From assembly GCA_035765895.1 (NCBI GenBank), contig DASTWL010000051.1, positions 1-56,380 on the forward strand: a stretch of DNA of 56,380 nucleotides. The letters run 5' to 3'. The position numbers and the translations under genes are program-made. This document shows positions 44,651 through 53,443 of this stretch, piece by piece (position 1 is the first letter of the stretch; each line of letters starts with the position of its first letter). The stretch comes from Verrucomicrobiia bacterium. Lineage in GTDB: Bacteria > Verrucomicrobiota > Verrucomicrobiia > Limisphaerales > DSYF01. The notes under the pieces are model-generated. The model saw only the letters and a list, made by a program, of their open reading frames with translations. It was not told where the DNA came from and ran no database searches.

Positions 44651-45732
44651 TTGGCGAGTTTACGATTCGACCGAAGCCGCCTGAGACCTGGTCGTTTTCG
44701 GCACTCCGGGGATTTGAGGAATGCCCGATGCGCTGGGCACTATCTCGGACAGTTTTTCCATGCTTCGGTGGACCTATTCCACAAAAGCCCAACAGGGGCA
44801 GTCTGGAAGGCGCACTTCTCCACGAATTGATTGAACAGTATGAGCACTACACAAGGAATCCTAGCGACGGGAATTTTCGTCCTCGCCGAACCTTATTGGA
44901 ATTGGTCGCAGCGTGGGAGAAAAAGAACGAATCCAACCCGAGAATTGACAGCAAGGCGCTGGCAGGACAGGTGCGTCTCGAAGAAATCCTGAGAGCATTC
45001 GGTGAAGCGTCTAGCCACGTTAAAGTATCGCAGCACCAATTGAACACCGACACACGCCCAGTCGGAAACGGCCCGGGAGTTTTCAACGGCGCGGAAAGCT
45101 GGCTGAAAGATCCAAAGTCAAAGTTGTGTGGCCGCGCAGATTTAATTACGACGGGTGAGATTGTTGATTTCAAGAGTGGAGAAAAGCATGAACACCACGC
45201 CGAACAGGTTGTGTTCTACGCTGCGCTCTATTTGGCAACAGCCGGGAAGTCGCCGACTGCGCTACGCCTGATTTACACCGAGAAAAACGAGGTGCTGGAA
45301 GTGCCGGTGCCGATGTTGAATCAACTTGAAAACGTGTTGGGCGAGTTGCGGCTTCGTGCATCAAGAGCTGACGGGCAAGTGGACACCGGTGAACTGCCGG
45401 CGAAGCCAGAACCAACAAAATGCGCGTATTGCCATGTCCGCGGAGTCTGCAGCAAGTATTGGGAATCGCTCGCCAACAGCACAGCAAAAGAAGCGACGGT
45501 GGTTGACTATGTTCCGACCACCGCAGCCGTCGTGGAATCAGCCGCACTCGGGATTTACATCCGGGACGATTTGTTTGGGGTTCAATCTCTCCTGCATCTA
45601 CCGCAGGAAGTAGCTGAAAAGGTGGCTGATGGCTCTCGCCGTATCCGGTGTCTTGCACTCAGGGCCAATACGGGACCAGCCGGTATCCGGTTTTCTTTTA
45701 CACAAAACAGCGAGGTGTATTTCGCGCCTTAG
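44626..45732 (+). CDS. Cas4/AddB-like PD-(D/E)XK nuclease with probable Fe-S cluster
   Basis: 368 residues. WSFSALRGFEECPMRWALSR gives the first cluster Cys and the RecB-type N-terminal motif. LEGALLHELIEQ supplies the conserved His. KLCGRADLI, then EIVDFKSGEKH carry the active-site Asp and D-x-K; HAEQVVFYAALYLA is the QxxxY motif. CAYCHVRGVCSKYW ends the domain with three more Cys, so a 4Fe-4S cluster like that of AddB/Cas4 is likely. The ATG at 44626 overlaps the helicase end by 25 bases. The partnership of a RecB-family nuclease with a DUF1998 helicase suggests coupled unwinding and degradation of DNA. Confidence 0.85.
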   Translation: MPGPPTFIIGEFTIRPKPPETWSFSALRGFEECPMRWALSRTVFPCFGGPIPQKPNRGSLEGALLHELIEQYEHYTRNPSDGNFRPRRTLLELVAAWEKKNESNPRIDSKALAGQVRLEEILRAFGEASSHVKVSQHQLNTDTRPVGNGPGVFNGAESWLKDPKSKLCGRADLITTGEIVDFKSGEKHEHHAEQVVFYAALYLATAGKSPTALRLIYTEKNEVLEVPVPMLNQLENVLGELRLRASRADGQVDTGELPAKPEPTKCAYCHVRGVCSKYWESLANSTAKEATVVDYVPTTAAVVESAALGIYIRDDLFGVQSLLHLPQEVAEKVADGSRRIRCLALRANTGPAGIRFSFTQNSEVYFAP

Positions 45733-46020
45733 GATCAACCGCCTAACAAGCATCAACGATTTTATGGTTTCGTAAAAAATCGCGATCAGGGGGTTAACGG
45801 GTGGCGGTGTTTTGGTATGTAGGTCTTGACGCTGGTGCTCTGGCACTGGTTCACAGTAGCAGCAGACTGCTGACTTGACGGTGTTGCCACTGTAGTTGTA
45901 AAAATAATCCAGTCACGCGAGAGGTTCGTTCTGTGGGCCCTATATGGCTCCGTTAAGTTCGAATGCTTGGTTCGGGCCTTCCGCATAGTCCGTAAACAAC
46001 TATGACGACAGGTCTGAACT

Positions 46021-46665
46021 ATGAACGAATCGAACGCTGACTCATCCTCGGGCTTCGGCCCATTTCCCCAATCCACCAACGGCCACGTAAATCGTGCCGA
46101 CACGCCCCGCGATGAAATCGAAGTCGCCCGGCGGTTTGAATCGCAAATCAATCGCCTCGCCTGGCATTACGCTCGCGGCAACCGCTGCCTGCAACAAGAT
46201 CTGGCCCAGGAAGGAATGATTGGGCTGGTCAATGCGCACCGCAACTTTAAGCGTGAGGGCGGCGCGTCTTTCGCCACCTACGCCGACCGACACATTCGCG
46301 GTCGAATGAAAAACTTCGTGCGTTCGGAGTGCCGCCATAATTGCTGTATGTCTTGGGCGGAGTATCACGGCACAGAATCGGAAGCCGATGACGCGGGCGA
46401 GGAATCGCCGAGACTCCACGCCCACGAAGCGATTGAAGCGGTCGGCCAATTTCTGTTCACCGTTGAAGTGCAACTCATGCGCCAGTTCTTGAGCAGCGCG
46501 ACAGAGGTGTTCACCGCCAAGCAGCAGTTCATCTTCCGACTGCGCTTCTTGCATGGATTGACGGTCGGCGAGATTGCACAGGAAACAAATGTGTCGCCGG
46601 CGCGTGTTTCGCAAGTGCTGGCAGAGGCGTTGAGAAAGTTGCAAGCGAGTTTCATCCGTAATTGA
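46021..46665 (+). CDS. RNA polymerase sigma factor encoded in the island
   Basis: 214 residues. Region 2 at ~55-105 shows RLAWHYARG, then LQQDLAQEGMIGLVNAHRNF and FATYADRHIRGRMKNFVRSE, the pattern of group 3 sigma-70 factors (FliA/SigB/SigF type). Region 4 at ~165-212 shows AKQQFIFRLRFLHGLTVGEI and VSPARVSQVLAEALRKL with a clear helix-turn-helix. There is no anti-sigma gene beside it. It stands at the head of operon 2, 105 bp before the first GHKL gene, after a 288-bp spacer following operon 1 in which I see no gene or strong terminator. It may direct transcription of the downstream operon (inference). Confidence 0.88.
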   Translation: MNESNADSSSGFGPFPQSTNGHVNRADTPRDEIEVARRFESQINRLAWHYARGNRCLQQDLAQEGMIGLVNAHRNFKREGGASFATYADRHIRGRMKNFVRSECRHNCCMSWAEYHGTESEADDAGEESPRLHAHEAIEAVGQFLFTVEVQLMRQFLSSATEVFTAKQQFIFRLRFLHGLTVGEIAQETNVSPARVSQVLAEALRKLQASFIRN

Positions 46666-46685
46666 TTCGGCATTAAGTCAAATTG

Positions 46686-46755
46686 GTGCCGGCGTTCGGG
46701 CGTCGCTGACACCGGTGAAAACAAGCCCAAAAACCAGAGGCCCGAATATGGGCAC
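46686..46755 (+). promoter_or_regulatory. Possible structured leader before the first GHKL gene
   Basis: GTGCC at 46686-46690 and TTCGGG at 46695-46700 pair with CCCGAA at 46741-46746 and GGCAC at 46751-46755, separated by a 4x4 internal loop and a 40-nt apical region. The structure lies just before the ATG at 46771. There is no T-run, so it is not a terminator. It may be a translational or transcriptional control element. Confidence 0.35.
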
Positions 46756-46770
46756 AAGAAGTTGAGAGTT

Positions 46771-48594
46771 ATGAAAATCAAGAAACCAGCAGTTCAGAGC
46801 ACGAAAGAAGCGGCCTCCATGCCGACGTTGGATTTGGAGGCGCAGCACAAGTATGTCCAGTCTTTGAAAAAGACCGGCGAACGGAGTTTCCAACTTATCG
46901 CGACATCCGCATTTGTGGAATCCATGCGTGACAGCGGCTACAAATCCACCGCCACGGCAGTTGACGAGTTTGTGGACAACGCCGATCAGGCAGGGGCGAC
47001 GCGAGTCGACCTCCTGTATCAGGTCGTCAACGGCGACGGAAACCAGCACGACATCGGCGCGATCGCTGTCGTTGACGACGGCCACGGCATGGAGCCGGAC
47101 ATGATCCGTGCCGCCGTGTTGTGGGGTGGCACGCATCGGCACAACGACCGCAGCGGCCTCGGTCGGTTCGGTTTTGGCCTACCCTCCGCTGCCGTCAGTA
47201 TCACGCGCCGTTTCGAGGTGTATTCCAAAGTGAAAGGCGGCGAATGGTATCGCGTGTGCGTTGACCTGAACGACGTTTGCGCCGGTAAGCACACGAACAA
47301 CGAAGGGCTTGTGATTGCTCCCGATTCCGAGAAAGCAACATTGCCTGCCTGGGTTCAGAAGAGCCTTGGCAAGCGGACACTCGACCAAGGCACGGTGGTT
47401 CTGCTCGTCGCCCCCGACCGTTTGACCACGGGCTTTCGCAAGCCAAACGCGTTTCACAGAAACATGATGGAGCATTTTGGTCTGATTTACCGCGGAATCT
47501 TAAATCGGTGCGCCTTGTTTGTGGGTGATCAGCGGGTCGATGCCGTTGACCCCTTGTTCCTCGATCCGAGCGCACGCTTTTACGACGTAGGCAACGATGT
47601 GATTGCCGAGGGGCGCGAGCCGCTCCAGTTCGCAATGAAGAACGGGCGCACGGGAGCAGAGGGTATTGTAAGGTTGCGCTTTTCATACATGCCTCCGACG
47701 TTCCAGCGCAACGCTGATGGGACGGAAAACAAGGAACGCCTTTCCATAATGAAGGAGAACAACGCTTACTTCATTGTCACCCGAGCTGGGCGGCAGATTG
47801 ATCTGGTCACGCGGACGGCCTACCCGAAAGACGACCTCAACACCGGCAACCTGAACATTTTCGACCGTAACTGGGCGATTGAACTCGATTTCGACCCGAT
47901 CCTTGACGAGGAGTTCGGCATCACGGTGAACAAACAGCAGGTGAACTTGAGCGAACGCACGTGGCAGGCACTCATGGACAACGGCGTGCCAGGCATTGTG
48001 AAGAATGATCTGCGCGCGAAATTCGCGAAGGCGCGTGACGACAAGAAGGCCAAAGCCGATGAGAACGCACCCAAGCAGTCGGAAAAGGTGATGGCGGAGG
48101 CAGAGAAGTTCGCCAAGAAGCGGCCTCAACTGCCTGACAGCAAACTGGAACAGGCCCGCAAGAAGATTGAGGCAGAGGCCGAGAAGGAGGCGAAGGAAAA
48201 AGACAAGCCGAAGGCGGAAGTTGAGAAGAAGTTGCTGGAAGAGGCCCACGCAAACAAATACGTCGTGCTCTTTGAGGCATTGGAGGGCGCGCCGTTCTAC
48301 CGCCCGGACATGTTTGGCCCGCAGACACAGGTTCGAATCAACACCCGGCATCGGTTTTACAGCGAGGTTTACGATGGGCTCAAGACCATGCCTCGCGTCC
48401 GAGCCGCCGTTGAACTGCTGCTGTTCACTCTGGCTGCGGAAGAATTGACCGCCGATGGCAACCGCGAGCTGTTTTACAAGCAGGAGCGCAAGCAGTGGTC
48501 TGACCGGCTGGAATTGCTCCTGCAATTGTTGGATCGGAAATCATCGTTGGAGGAAGAGCAGTCGGCAGAAGCCGAATCAAAAGAAGTTGCGTGA
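46771..48594 (+). CDS. GHKL (Hsp90/MutL/MORC-like) ATPase 1
   Basis: 607 residues. The Bergerat ATP-binding fold lies at the N-terminus: N-box AVDEFVDNADQAGATRV (~62-78), GI box VVDDGHGM (~99-106), lid GLGRFGFGLPSAAVS (~129-143). The transducer region follows. Residues ~413-500 are a highly charged Lys/Glu/Ala helix, probably a coiled coil, and a helical C-terminus ends EEEQSAEAESKEVA. GHKL ATPases dimerise on ATP binding and often act on DNA, as in MutL, MORC and topoisomerases. The ATG at 46771 was chosen over a TTG at 46762. It shares the lead-in S/T-x-x-F[VI]E-[SA]-x-RDSGYKS with the next gene, so the two are paralogues. Confidence 0.88.
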   Translation: MKIKKPAVQSTKEAASMPTLDLEAQHKYVQSLKKTGERSFQLIATSAFVESMRDSGYKSTATAVDEFVDNADQAGATRVDLLYQVVNGDGNQHDIGAIAVVDDGHGMEPDMIRAAVLWGGTHRHNDRSGLGRFGFGLPSAAVSITRRFEVYSKVKGGEWYRVCVDLNDVCAGKHTNNEGLVIAPDSEKATLPAWVQKSLGKRTLDQGTVVLLVAPDRLTTGFRKPNAFHRNMMEHFGLIYRGILNRCALFVGDQRVDAVDPLFLDPSARFYDVGNDVIAEGREPLQFAMKNGRTGAEGIVRLRFSYMPPTFQRNADGTENKERLSIMKENNAYFIVTRAGRQIDLVTRTAYPKDDLNTGNLNIFDRNWAIELDFDPILDEEFGITVNKQQVNLSERTWQALMDNGVPGIVKNDLRAKFAKARDDKKAKADENAPKQSEKVMAEAEKFAKKRPQLPDSKLEQARKKIEAEAEKEAKEKDKPKAEVEKKLLEEAHANKYVVLFEALEGAPFYRPDMFGPQTQVRINTRHRFYSEVYDGLKTMPRVRAAVELLLFTLAAEELTADGNRELFYKQERKQWSDRLELLLQLLDRKSSLEEEQSAEAESKEVA

Positions 48595-48675
48595 TCCAAT
48601 CGGGTGCGGCGGGCGATTGGCTGGCGGCTTTAACCCTGGCCAATTCGCCGTTGCGACCCAGTGCAACCCAATATT

Positions 48676-50208
48676 ATGGCAAGGCACGCATCTTCTCTGG
48701 TGGTGGCCTCGCATTTCATCGAGGCGACGCGAGACTCCGGCTACAAGAGCCTCGGCTCTGCGCTGGCGGAGTTGATTGACAATTCATTCGAGGCCAAAGC
48801 GACGCGGGTGGCGGTCGTGATTGGGCGAGTCGAGGGAGCGAACCCACCGGAATCGCATCTGCGGGTGTCGGACAACGGTTCGGGCATGGACGCCAACACT
48901 TGCAGCAACGCGATGCGATTCGGGTGGAGTTCGCGGTTCAACCAGCGGAACAGCCACGGGCGTTACGGCATGGGATTGCCCAACGCATCTCTTAGCCACG
49001 CCCGGCGCATCGAAATCCTTACAAGCTGTGATGGTAAGTCGGCGCGGGCAACGTATCTCGACGCCGATGAGTTTAGTTCGGGTGGGCGTGAAAGCGTTCC
49101 CGCCGCGAACGAGATCGCAGTCGCGGAGTTCCGCAAGGTGCATCCGTTCAAGCATGGAACAACCGTGGTCTGGCGGAAGTGTGACCGGCTGGAAAACCGA
49201 TACCTCGGCCCGCTCGTGAAGCGATTGGGATTAGAACTTGGGCGGTTGTTCAGGTTTCAACTGTGGGCGGGCAAGCATATCACGTTGAACGGCGATCCGC
49301 TCAGACCGCTCGACCCGCTGTTTGAACGGCAAGGCTGTGGGCTGACCGGGGCGAACGCATTCGGGCCGGAGTTGACCTATGAAGTGGCGTCCACCGATGG
49401 CAACGGCAAGGCAGCGTCCTCGGTGGTGAAAGTTCGGTTCACCGAACTGCCCGTGGAAAAGTGGCATGTGCTGTCGAACCGGGAAAAGAACGTCACCGGG
49501 ATCGCAAAGGGCGCGGGGGTGTCCATTGTCCGTGCCGGACGAGAAATTGACCGGGGCTGGTTTTTTATGGGGCAGAAGCGCCGTGAGAATTACGACGACT
49601 GGTGGCGTTGCGAGGTCTGTTTCGAACCAGATGTGGATGAGTTGTTTGGCGTGACCCACACCAAGCAAGAAATCCATCCCACGGAAAAACTGAACGCCAT
49701 TCTCACGCCGGACATGGAGCGGACGGCGCGGGAACTCAACGGTCGGGCGCGAAAAGCATTCGTGATGGCGAAATCAAACGGGCACATCGCGCGGGATTCC
49801 GAACGCCTGGCCGAACGGTTTGACAACTTGATCGAGCCACCGACTCAAGCGACACGAGTTGTCCAAAAGGCGGTGGTGTTGCGGCGCGGCGGTCGTGGGC
49901 GAGTTGGTGGATTGGAGTATCGGTTTCATTGGGAAAAACTCGACCAACTCGCGTTCTACCTGCCGTCGCTGGATGGCGCGTGTCTCAAGGTCGTTCTGAA
50001 TGAGCAACACCCGTTCGTCAGACAAGCATGTGCCGCGACAACGACGCAAGGCGACGATCAGGCTGGTGAAGCGCGGCGGAATTTGGAACTGGCAATCCTC
50101 GCCGCAGCTCGGGCGGAAGTATCGCTCGCGAAGAACAAGCAAGCGCGCGGCTGGTCAAAAACATTTCGAGAATCATGGAGCAACATTCTAGCAACATTTC
50201 TGAGTTAA
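48676..50208 (+). CDS. GHKL (Hsp90/MutL/MORC-like) ATPase 2
   Basis: 510 residues. FIEATRDSGYKSLGSALAEL, then IDNSFEAKATRV form the N-box; VSDNGSGMD the GI box; HGRYGMGLPNASLSHAR the lid. It lacks the long charged coiled coil of its neighbour and continues into a transducer-like region with REIDRGWFFMG and EVCFEPDVDELFGVTHTKQE, also similar in order to ATPase 1 (IVTRAGRQIDLV, LDFDPILDEEFGITVNKQ). The ATG at 48676 lies 81 bp after the first gene; GTG 48661 is possible. Its end overlaps the next gene by 34 bases. A heterodimer with ATPase 1 is likely by analogy with other paired GHKL proteins. Confidence 0.88.
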   Translation: MARHASSLVVASHFIEATRDSGYKSLGSALAELIDNSFEAKATRVAVVIGRVEGANPPESHLRVSDNGSGMDANTCSNAMRFGWSSRFNQRNSHGRYGMGLPNASLSHARRIEILTSCDGKSARATYLDADEFSSGGRESVPAANEIAVAEFRKVHPFKHGTTVVWRKCDRLENRYLGPLVKRLGLELGRLFRFQLWAGKHITLNGDPLRPLDPLFERQGCGLTGANAFGPELTYEVASTDGNGKAASSVVKVRFTELPVEKWHVLSNREKNVTGIAKGAGVSIVRAGREIDRGWFFMGQKRRENYDDWWRCEVCFEPDVDELFGVTHTKQEIHPTEKLNAILTPDMERTARELNGRARKAFVMAKSNGHIARDSERLAERFDNLIEPPTQATRVVQKAVVLRRGGRGRVGGLEYRFHWEKLDQLAFYLPSLDGACLKVVLNEQHPFVRQACAATTTQGDDQAGEARRNLELAILAAARAEVSLAKNKQARGWSKTFRESWSNILATFLS

Positions 50209-52229
50209 AGACGCGGTTGGTCGCCCTCGAACCAAAGCTTGGCAACAAGCGCGAAACGTTTCGCAAATTCTGCCGCCAACTGGCGCGGCGAGTTGAGAAA
50301 GCGGGCAACATCGCCACGCCGGAGGTCATCGCACAGGCACGCGAGGACGTGGCCGCGCTTGTGAGCGGCCCGGCGTCAAGCGCGAGCCTCACGCTGCAAT
50401 TCTGCGCGAGCGTAGTCGTGGACATTGTCGCGCAAGGGTGGACGCTCAAACCACGGCGGCAAAAGATCACCCTCGAAGAACCGAAGACGGAAGGCGCGAC
50501 GCCGATGGACATCAAGCAGCGCATCCGTGCGGGACATCTTTTCGAGCGTGACGCACAACTGCGAGAGCCAGCGGTTGTGGAGTTCGTCAAAAACATGGAG
50601 CAACGCCGGCTCGGCCCGAACGGGTGGGTTTCAATCTTCTCGCTCATGCGCGACGGTCGTGAGCTTGCAAGCAAACTCAAGACGGCGGCAGCCGAAGCCG
50701 ACGAAACGAAGCGCGTCGAGTTATTGGCCGAAACAGTTTCGCCGTATGTGCAAGCCGTCGAGACTGACGCCGTGTGTTCGTTGACTGGTTTGCGGCTGAC
50801 GGACATCTGGCGTTACTTCCGACATACCTGGGTAAGCACCTACAAGTCCCTGCCGGGCCGTTCCATGCTGGTGCTGATTCGGGATGCAGCCGCGCCGAAT
50901 CATCCAGTCATCGGTATTGCCGCGCTCGGCAGTTCGATGGCGCAGCAAACGGAGCGTGACCAGTGGATCGGATGGGACTCGGATGTATTTATCAAGAAAT
51001 TGCACGAGCATCCGACGGCCAAGTGGTGTCGTTGGGTGCATGAATCAGTCGAACGCCTGCTCGACGCGATTTACAAAGCGGATTTGATTGCCGACGGCAA
51101 TCTGCAAAAGCGCCACCTGACGAATCCGACTCCAGAGGTCATTGAAAAACTTACAGCGGAATCCGTCAAAGCGGCGAAGATGCACCAGTTGGATGCCGCT
51201 GCGGCCGAGCACAAGCGCAACTCGACCGGGGAAGCCGGTGGCACGGTGGACTGGAAGAAGCAGGCCCTTACATGGCTGTTCCGGTCAAAGCGGGCAAAAA
51301 CGCTGGCGCTTTTGCTGGGTGTCCGCCGCAACCTGCGGGAAGCGGGACTGACGGATGAATCGGCAGCGGCGCTGAAAACGACGCTCGAATCCCCGCACGG
51401 CAAGCACGCTATTCGCCAACTTGTGCGGCTCGTCAAGGCGGAGCATGTCGGCGTGGATATGATGGACATCATCATCTGCGGCGCGGTTGCGCCCTACAAC
51501 ACACTGCTGGGCGGCAAACTTGTTTGCATGATGCTGACCAGCCCGGAAGTGGTGAGGTTCTACCGCACCCGTTATGGCGAACAGGCCAGCATCATCGCTT
51601 CATCCATGAAGGGCGACACGGTGATCCGCTCACCGAATCTCGTGTTGCTCGCCACGACCAGTCTCTACGGGGTGGGGTCGAGCCAATACAACCGCGTGCG
51701 TGTGCCGGTGGCCGAAGCCGGTGGCAAGGGCGACGCGGTGATTGAATACGAGGAGTTGGGAATGAGCCGGGGCTACGGTTCTTACCATTTCAGCAAGGCG
51801 TCCATTGATTACTTGGAGACCCTGATGCCGCGTGGCGGAGTGGGGCGCAAAGTGAACAGCATTTTTGGAGAAGGTGTGAACCCGCTCATGCGAAAGTTGC
51901 GCGACGGTCTCGCGCATGTCGGCTTGCCCGCCGAGGATTTGCTGATGCACGGCAATCCTCGTGTGGTTTACGGCATCCCGATTGCCGAGAACTTTCGGGA
52001 AGTCCTGCTCGGTGTTGACTCCAAGCCGAAATACTTCCTCGCGCTCGCCAATGCAAACGAGCACACCGCCAAGTTGGGAGCGTTCTGGCGAAAGCGATGG
52101 CTTGCGGGGCGGATTGCGCGTCCAGGCATTCTCGATGAAGTCGAGAAACACACGCTATCGTATCCAGTCACGCATGGAGCGCGTGTGCGGCTGCCTTCCG
52201 ATGAGGATGAGGCCAACCTGTTTCAATAG
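50175..52229 (+). CDS. DruA-like (DUF4338-type) protein
   Basis: 684 residues. After an N-terminal helical region (~1-100), the segments IGIAALGSSMAQQTERDQWI-GW (~248-266), AVAPYNTLLGGKLVCMML (~436-453), FYRTRYGEQASIIASSMKG and LATTSLYGVGSSQYNRVRVP follow the order of landmarks I recall for DUF4338/DruA proteins (RDxWIGW, a conserved LxSxxL helix, RYG, a Tyr-rich GTxY block). The match is by eye and this would be a divergent, longer member. DruA is a component of Druantia type I anti-phage systems; its biochemical activity is not established to my knowledge. ATG 50175 overlaps the GHKL-2 gene. Confidence 0.6.
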   Translation: MEQHSSNISELKTRLVALEPKLGNKRETFRKFCRQLARRVEKAGNIATPEVIAQAREDVAALVSGPASSASLTLQFCASVVVDIVAQGWTLKPRRQKITLEEPKTEGATPMDIKQRIRAGHLFERDAQLREPAVVEFVKNMEQRRLGPNGWVSIFSLMRDGRELASKLKTAAAEADETKRVELLAETVSPYVQAVETDAVCSLTGLRLTDIWRYFRHTWVSTYKSLPGRSMLVLIRDAAAPNHPVIGIAALGSSMAQQTERDQWIGWDSDVFIKKLHEHPTAKWCRWVHESVERLLDAIYKADLIADGNLQKRHLTNPTPEVIEKLTAESVKAAKMHQLDAAAAEHKRNSTGEAGGTVDWKKQALTWLFRSKRAKTLALLLGVRRNLREAGLTDESAAALKTTLESPHGKHAIRQLVRLVKAEHVGVDMMDIIICGAVAPYNTLLGGKLVCMMLTSPEVVRFYRTRYGEQASIIASSMKGDTVIRSPNLVLLATTSLYGVGSSQYNRVRVPVAEAGGKGDAVIEYEELGMSRGYGSYHFSKASIDYLETLMPRGGVGRKVNSIFGEGVNPLMRKLRDGLAHVGLPAEDLLMHGNPRVVYGIPIAENFREVLLGVDSKPKYFLALANANEHTAKLGAFWRKRWLAGRIARPGILDEVEKHTLSYPVTHGARVRLPSDEDEANLFQ

Positions 52230-52258
52230 AACGAACCAAAGAAAGTGAGGCAACCAAT

Positions 52259-53443
52259 ATGGCAAATCTAAATCTGTTCACACATCCGGGAACATTTCGC
52301 CGGATGAAGCCGGACTATTTGATTACCTGGCTTACGCCAGCACGCGAGTATCTGGCCGGGCGCGGGTTCGTGCTGCCATCGTCTGCAGCGGACGGACAGA
52401 TTGATTACGAACGGCTGGCGGCAATCTTCATGGAGCCGGATGCGGATATGCCGCGCGAATTGATGCACTCGGCCTCGCTGATCCATGAAATGGCCACCGA
52501 GGCCGGGATGTATGACCTGCTCGACGGATTGCGTCATGTGGGCATTGAAATGGAAGTAGGCGACGACCCCGACCCCGTGGACGTTGCGGTGCAGGTCTGG
52601 AATCAGCATCCGAAGGTGCTGGAGGAAATGCACCAGATACACCAGTTGGACCGCCCGCGTGGTTTTGTCCACTTCGTCACGGACCGCCGTCCGATCCCGG
52701 CCTTCGATGAGCCGACGCCTGATCAGACGAAGGACTTGGAAGCGGAACTCGCGGACTGGTTTTTCAAGGCGAAACGCGGTCGGCACGCCCGCGTGTGGAT
52801 GTATCGGCGTCCGGGTGAGTATTGGTTTTTGGTGCGGCACGGGCTGACGAGCAAGCGCCAGGAAGTCGTTTCGGCGACCGGGTCAGAGACTTTGCTGTTT
52901 CGGCCCGGTGAATACGATGTGTTGGTTTACAATCGCAAGCGCGGCGAGTTGCGGATTCACGGATGCAATCCACGCGAAGTGGAAATGCTGCGAACGGTAT
53001 TCGGCAAGCATGTGTTCCATGACAAGGAGTTCTTCCCTGGCGGTGCTAGGTTCACGCTCGCGCCGCTGGTGGAGAGCGGCCGGGCCTGCCTCGCTTGCGC
53101 GGACGTGCCAGGAATTGAAGATGTCACGCTCGTGGAGGTTCAGTCCTACTCCGGTGGAAAAGACTGGCTGCGGACGCTGTATCAAGCGCCGGACGTGTTC
53201 ACGATGGTGGAACACGAACGTGTGGTTTTGCCCGATCCAGACTTCCTCGTGCGCGCAAGTTTTCTGGTGCGGTTTAGCGATTCCAAGAAACGCCGGACGA
53301 TCAAGATTTTGGGCACGAACAAACTAAGCGTGGTGCGCGACGGCGACACGGCACTCATGGAAAAGTGGCTGGACGCACGCGGATTCATCATCAAGCGGAC
53401 AGAGAATGAGCAAGAACCAGAAGGGGTTTTGGCGGGCGCTTGA
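52259..53443 (+). CDS. Unknown protein of candidate defence operon 2
   Basis: 394 residues, start ATG 52259 preceded by GTGAGG. The N-terminus (LFTHPGTFRRMKPDYLITWL, then PAREYLAGRGFVLP) and the middle (KAKRGRHARVWMYRRPGEYW, LVRHGLTSKRQEVV) look like a mixed alpha/beta, possibly nucleic-acid-binding protein. No known catalytic motif is visible. The end overlaps the next gene by 38 bases. It lies between the DruA-like gene and the HTH gene, and is probably a dedicated subunit. Confidence 0.6.
   Translation: MANLNLFTHPGTFRRMKPDYLITWLTPAREYLAGRGFVLPSSAADGQIDYERLAAIFMEPDADMPRELMHSASLIHEMATEAGMYDLLDGLRHVGIEMEVGDDPDPVDVAVQVWNQHPKVLEEMHQIHQLDRPRGFVHFVTDRRPIPAFDEPTPDQTKDLEAELADWFFKAKRGRHARVWMYRRPGEYWFLVRHGLTSKRQEVVSATGSETLLFRPGEYDVLVYNRKRGELRIHGCNPREVEMLRTVFGKHVFHDKEFFPGGARFTLAPLVESGRACLACADVPGIEDVTLVEVQSYSGGKDWLRTLYQAPDVFTMVEHERVVLPDPDFLVRASFLVRFSDSKKRRTIKILGTNKLSVVRDGDTALMEKWLDARGFIIKRTENEQEPEGVLAGA

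Noticed and set aside
34705-45732. DISARM or BREX assignment of operon 1
   Set aside because: No methyltransferase, DrmC phospholipase-D-type, PglZ or BrxC gene is visible; only the helicase superfamily is shared.
47683-48525. Minus-strand, Leu-rich 280-codon frame that could suggest a membrane protein
   Set aside because: It is the antisense shadow of the Lys/Glu-rich coiled coil of GHKL ATPase 1 (CTT/CTC codons opposite AAG/GAG).
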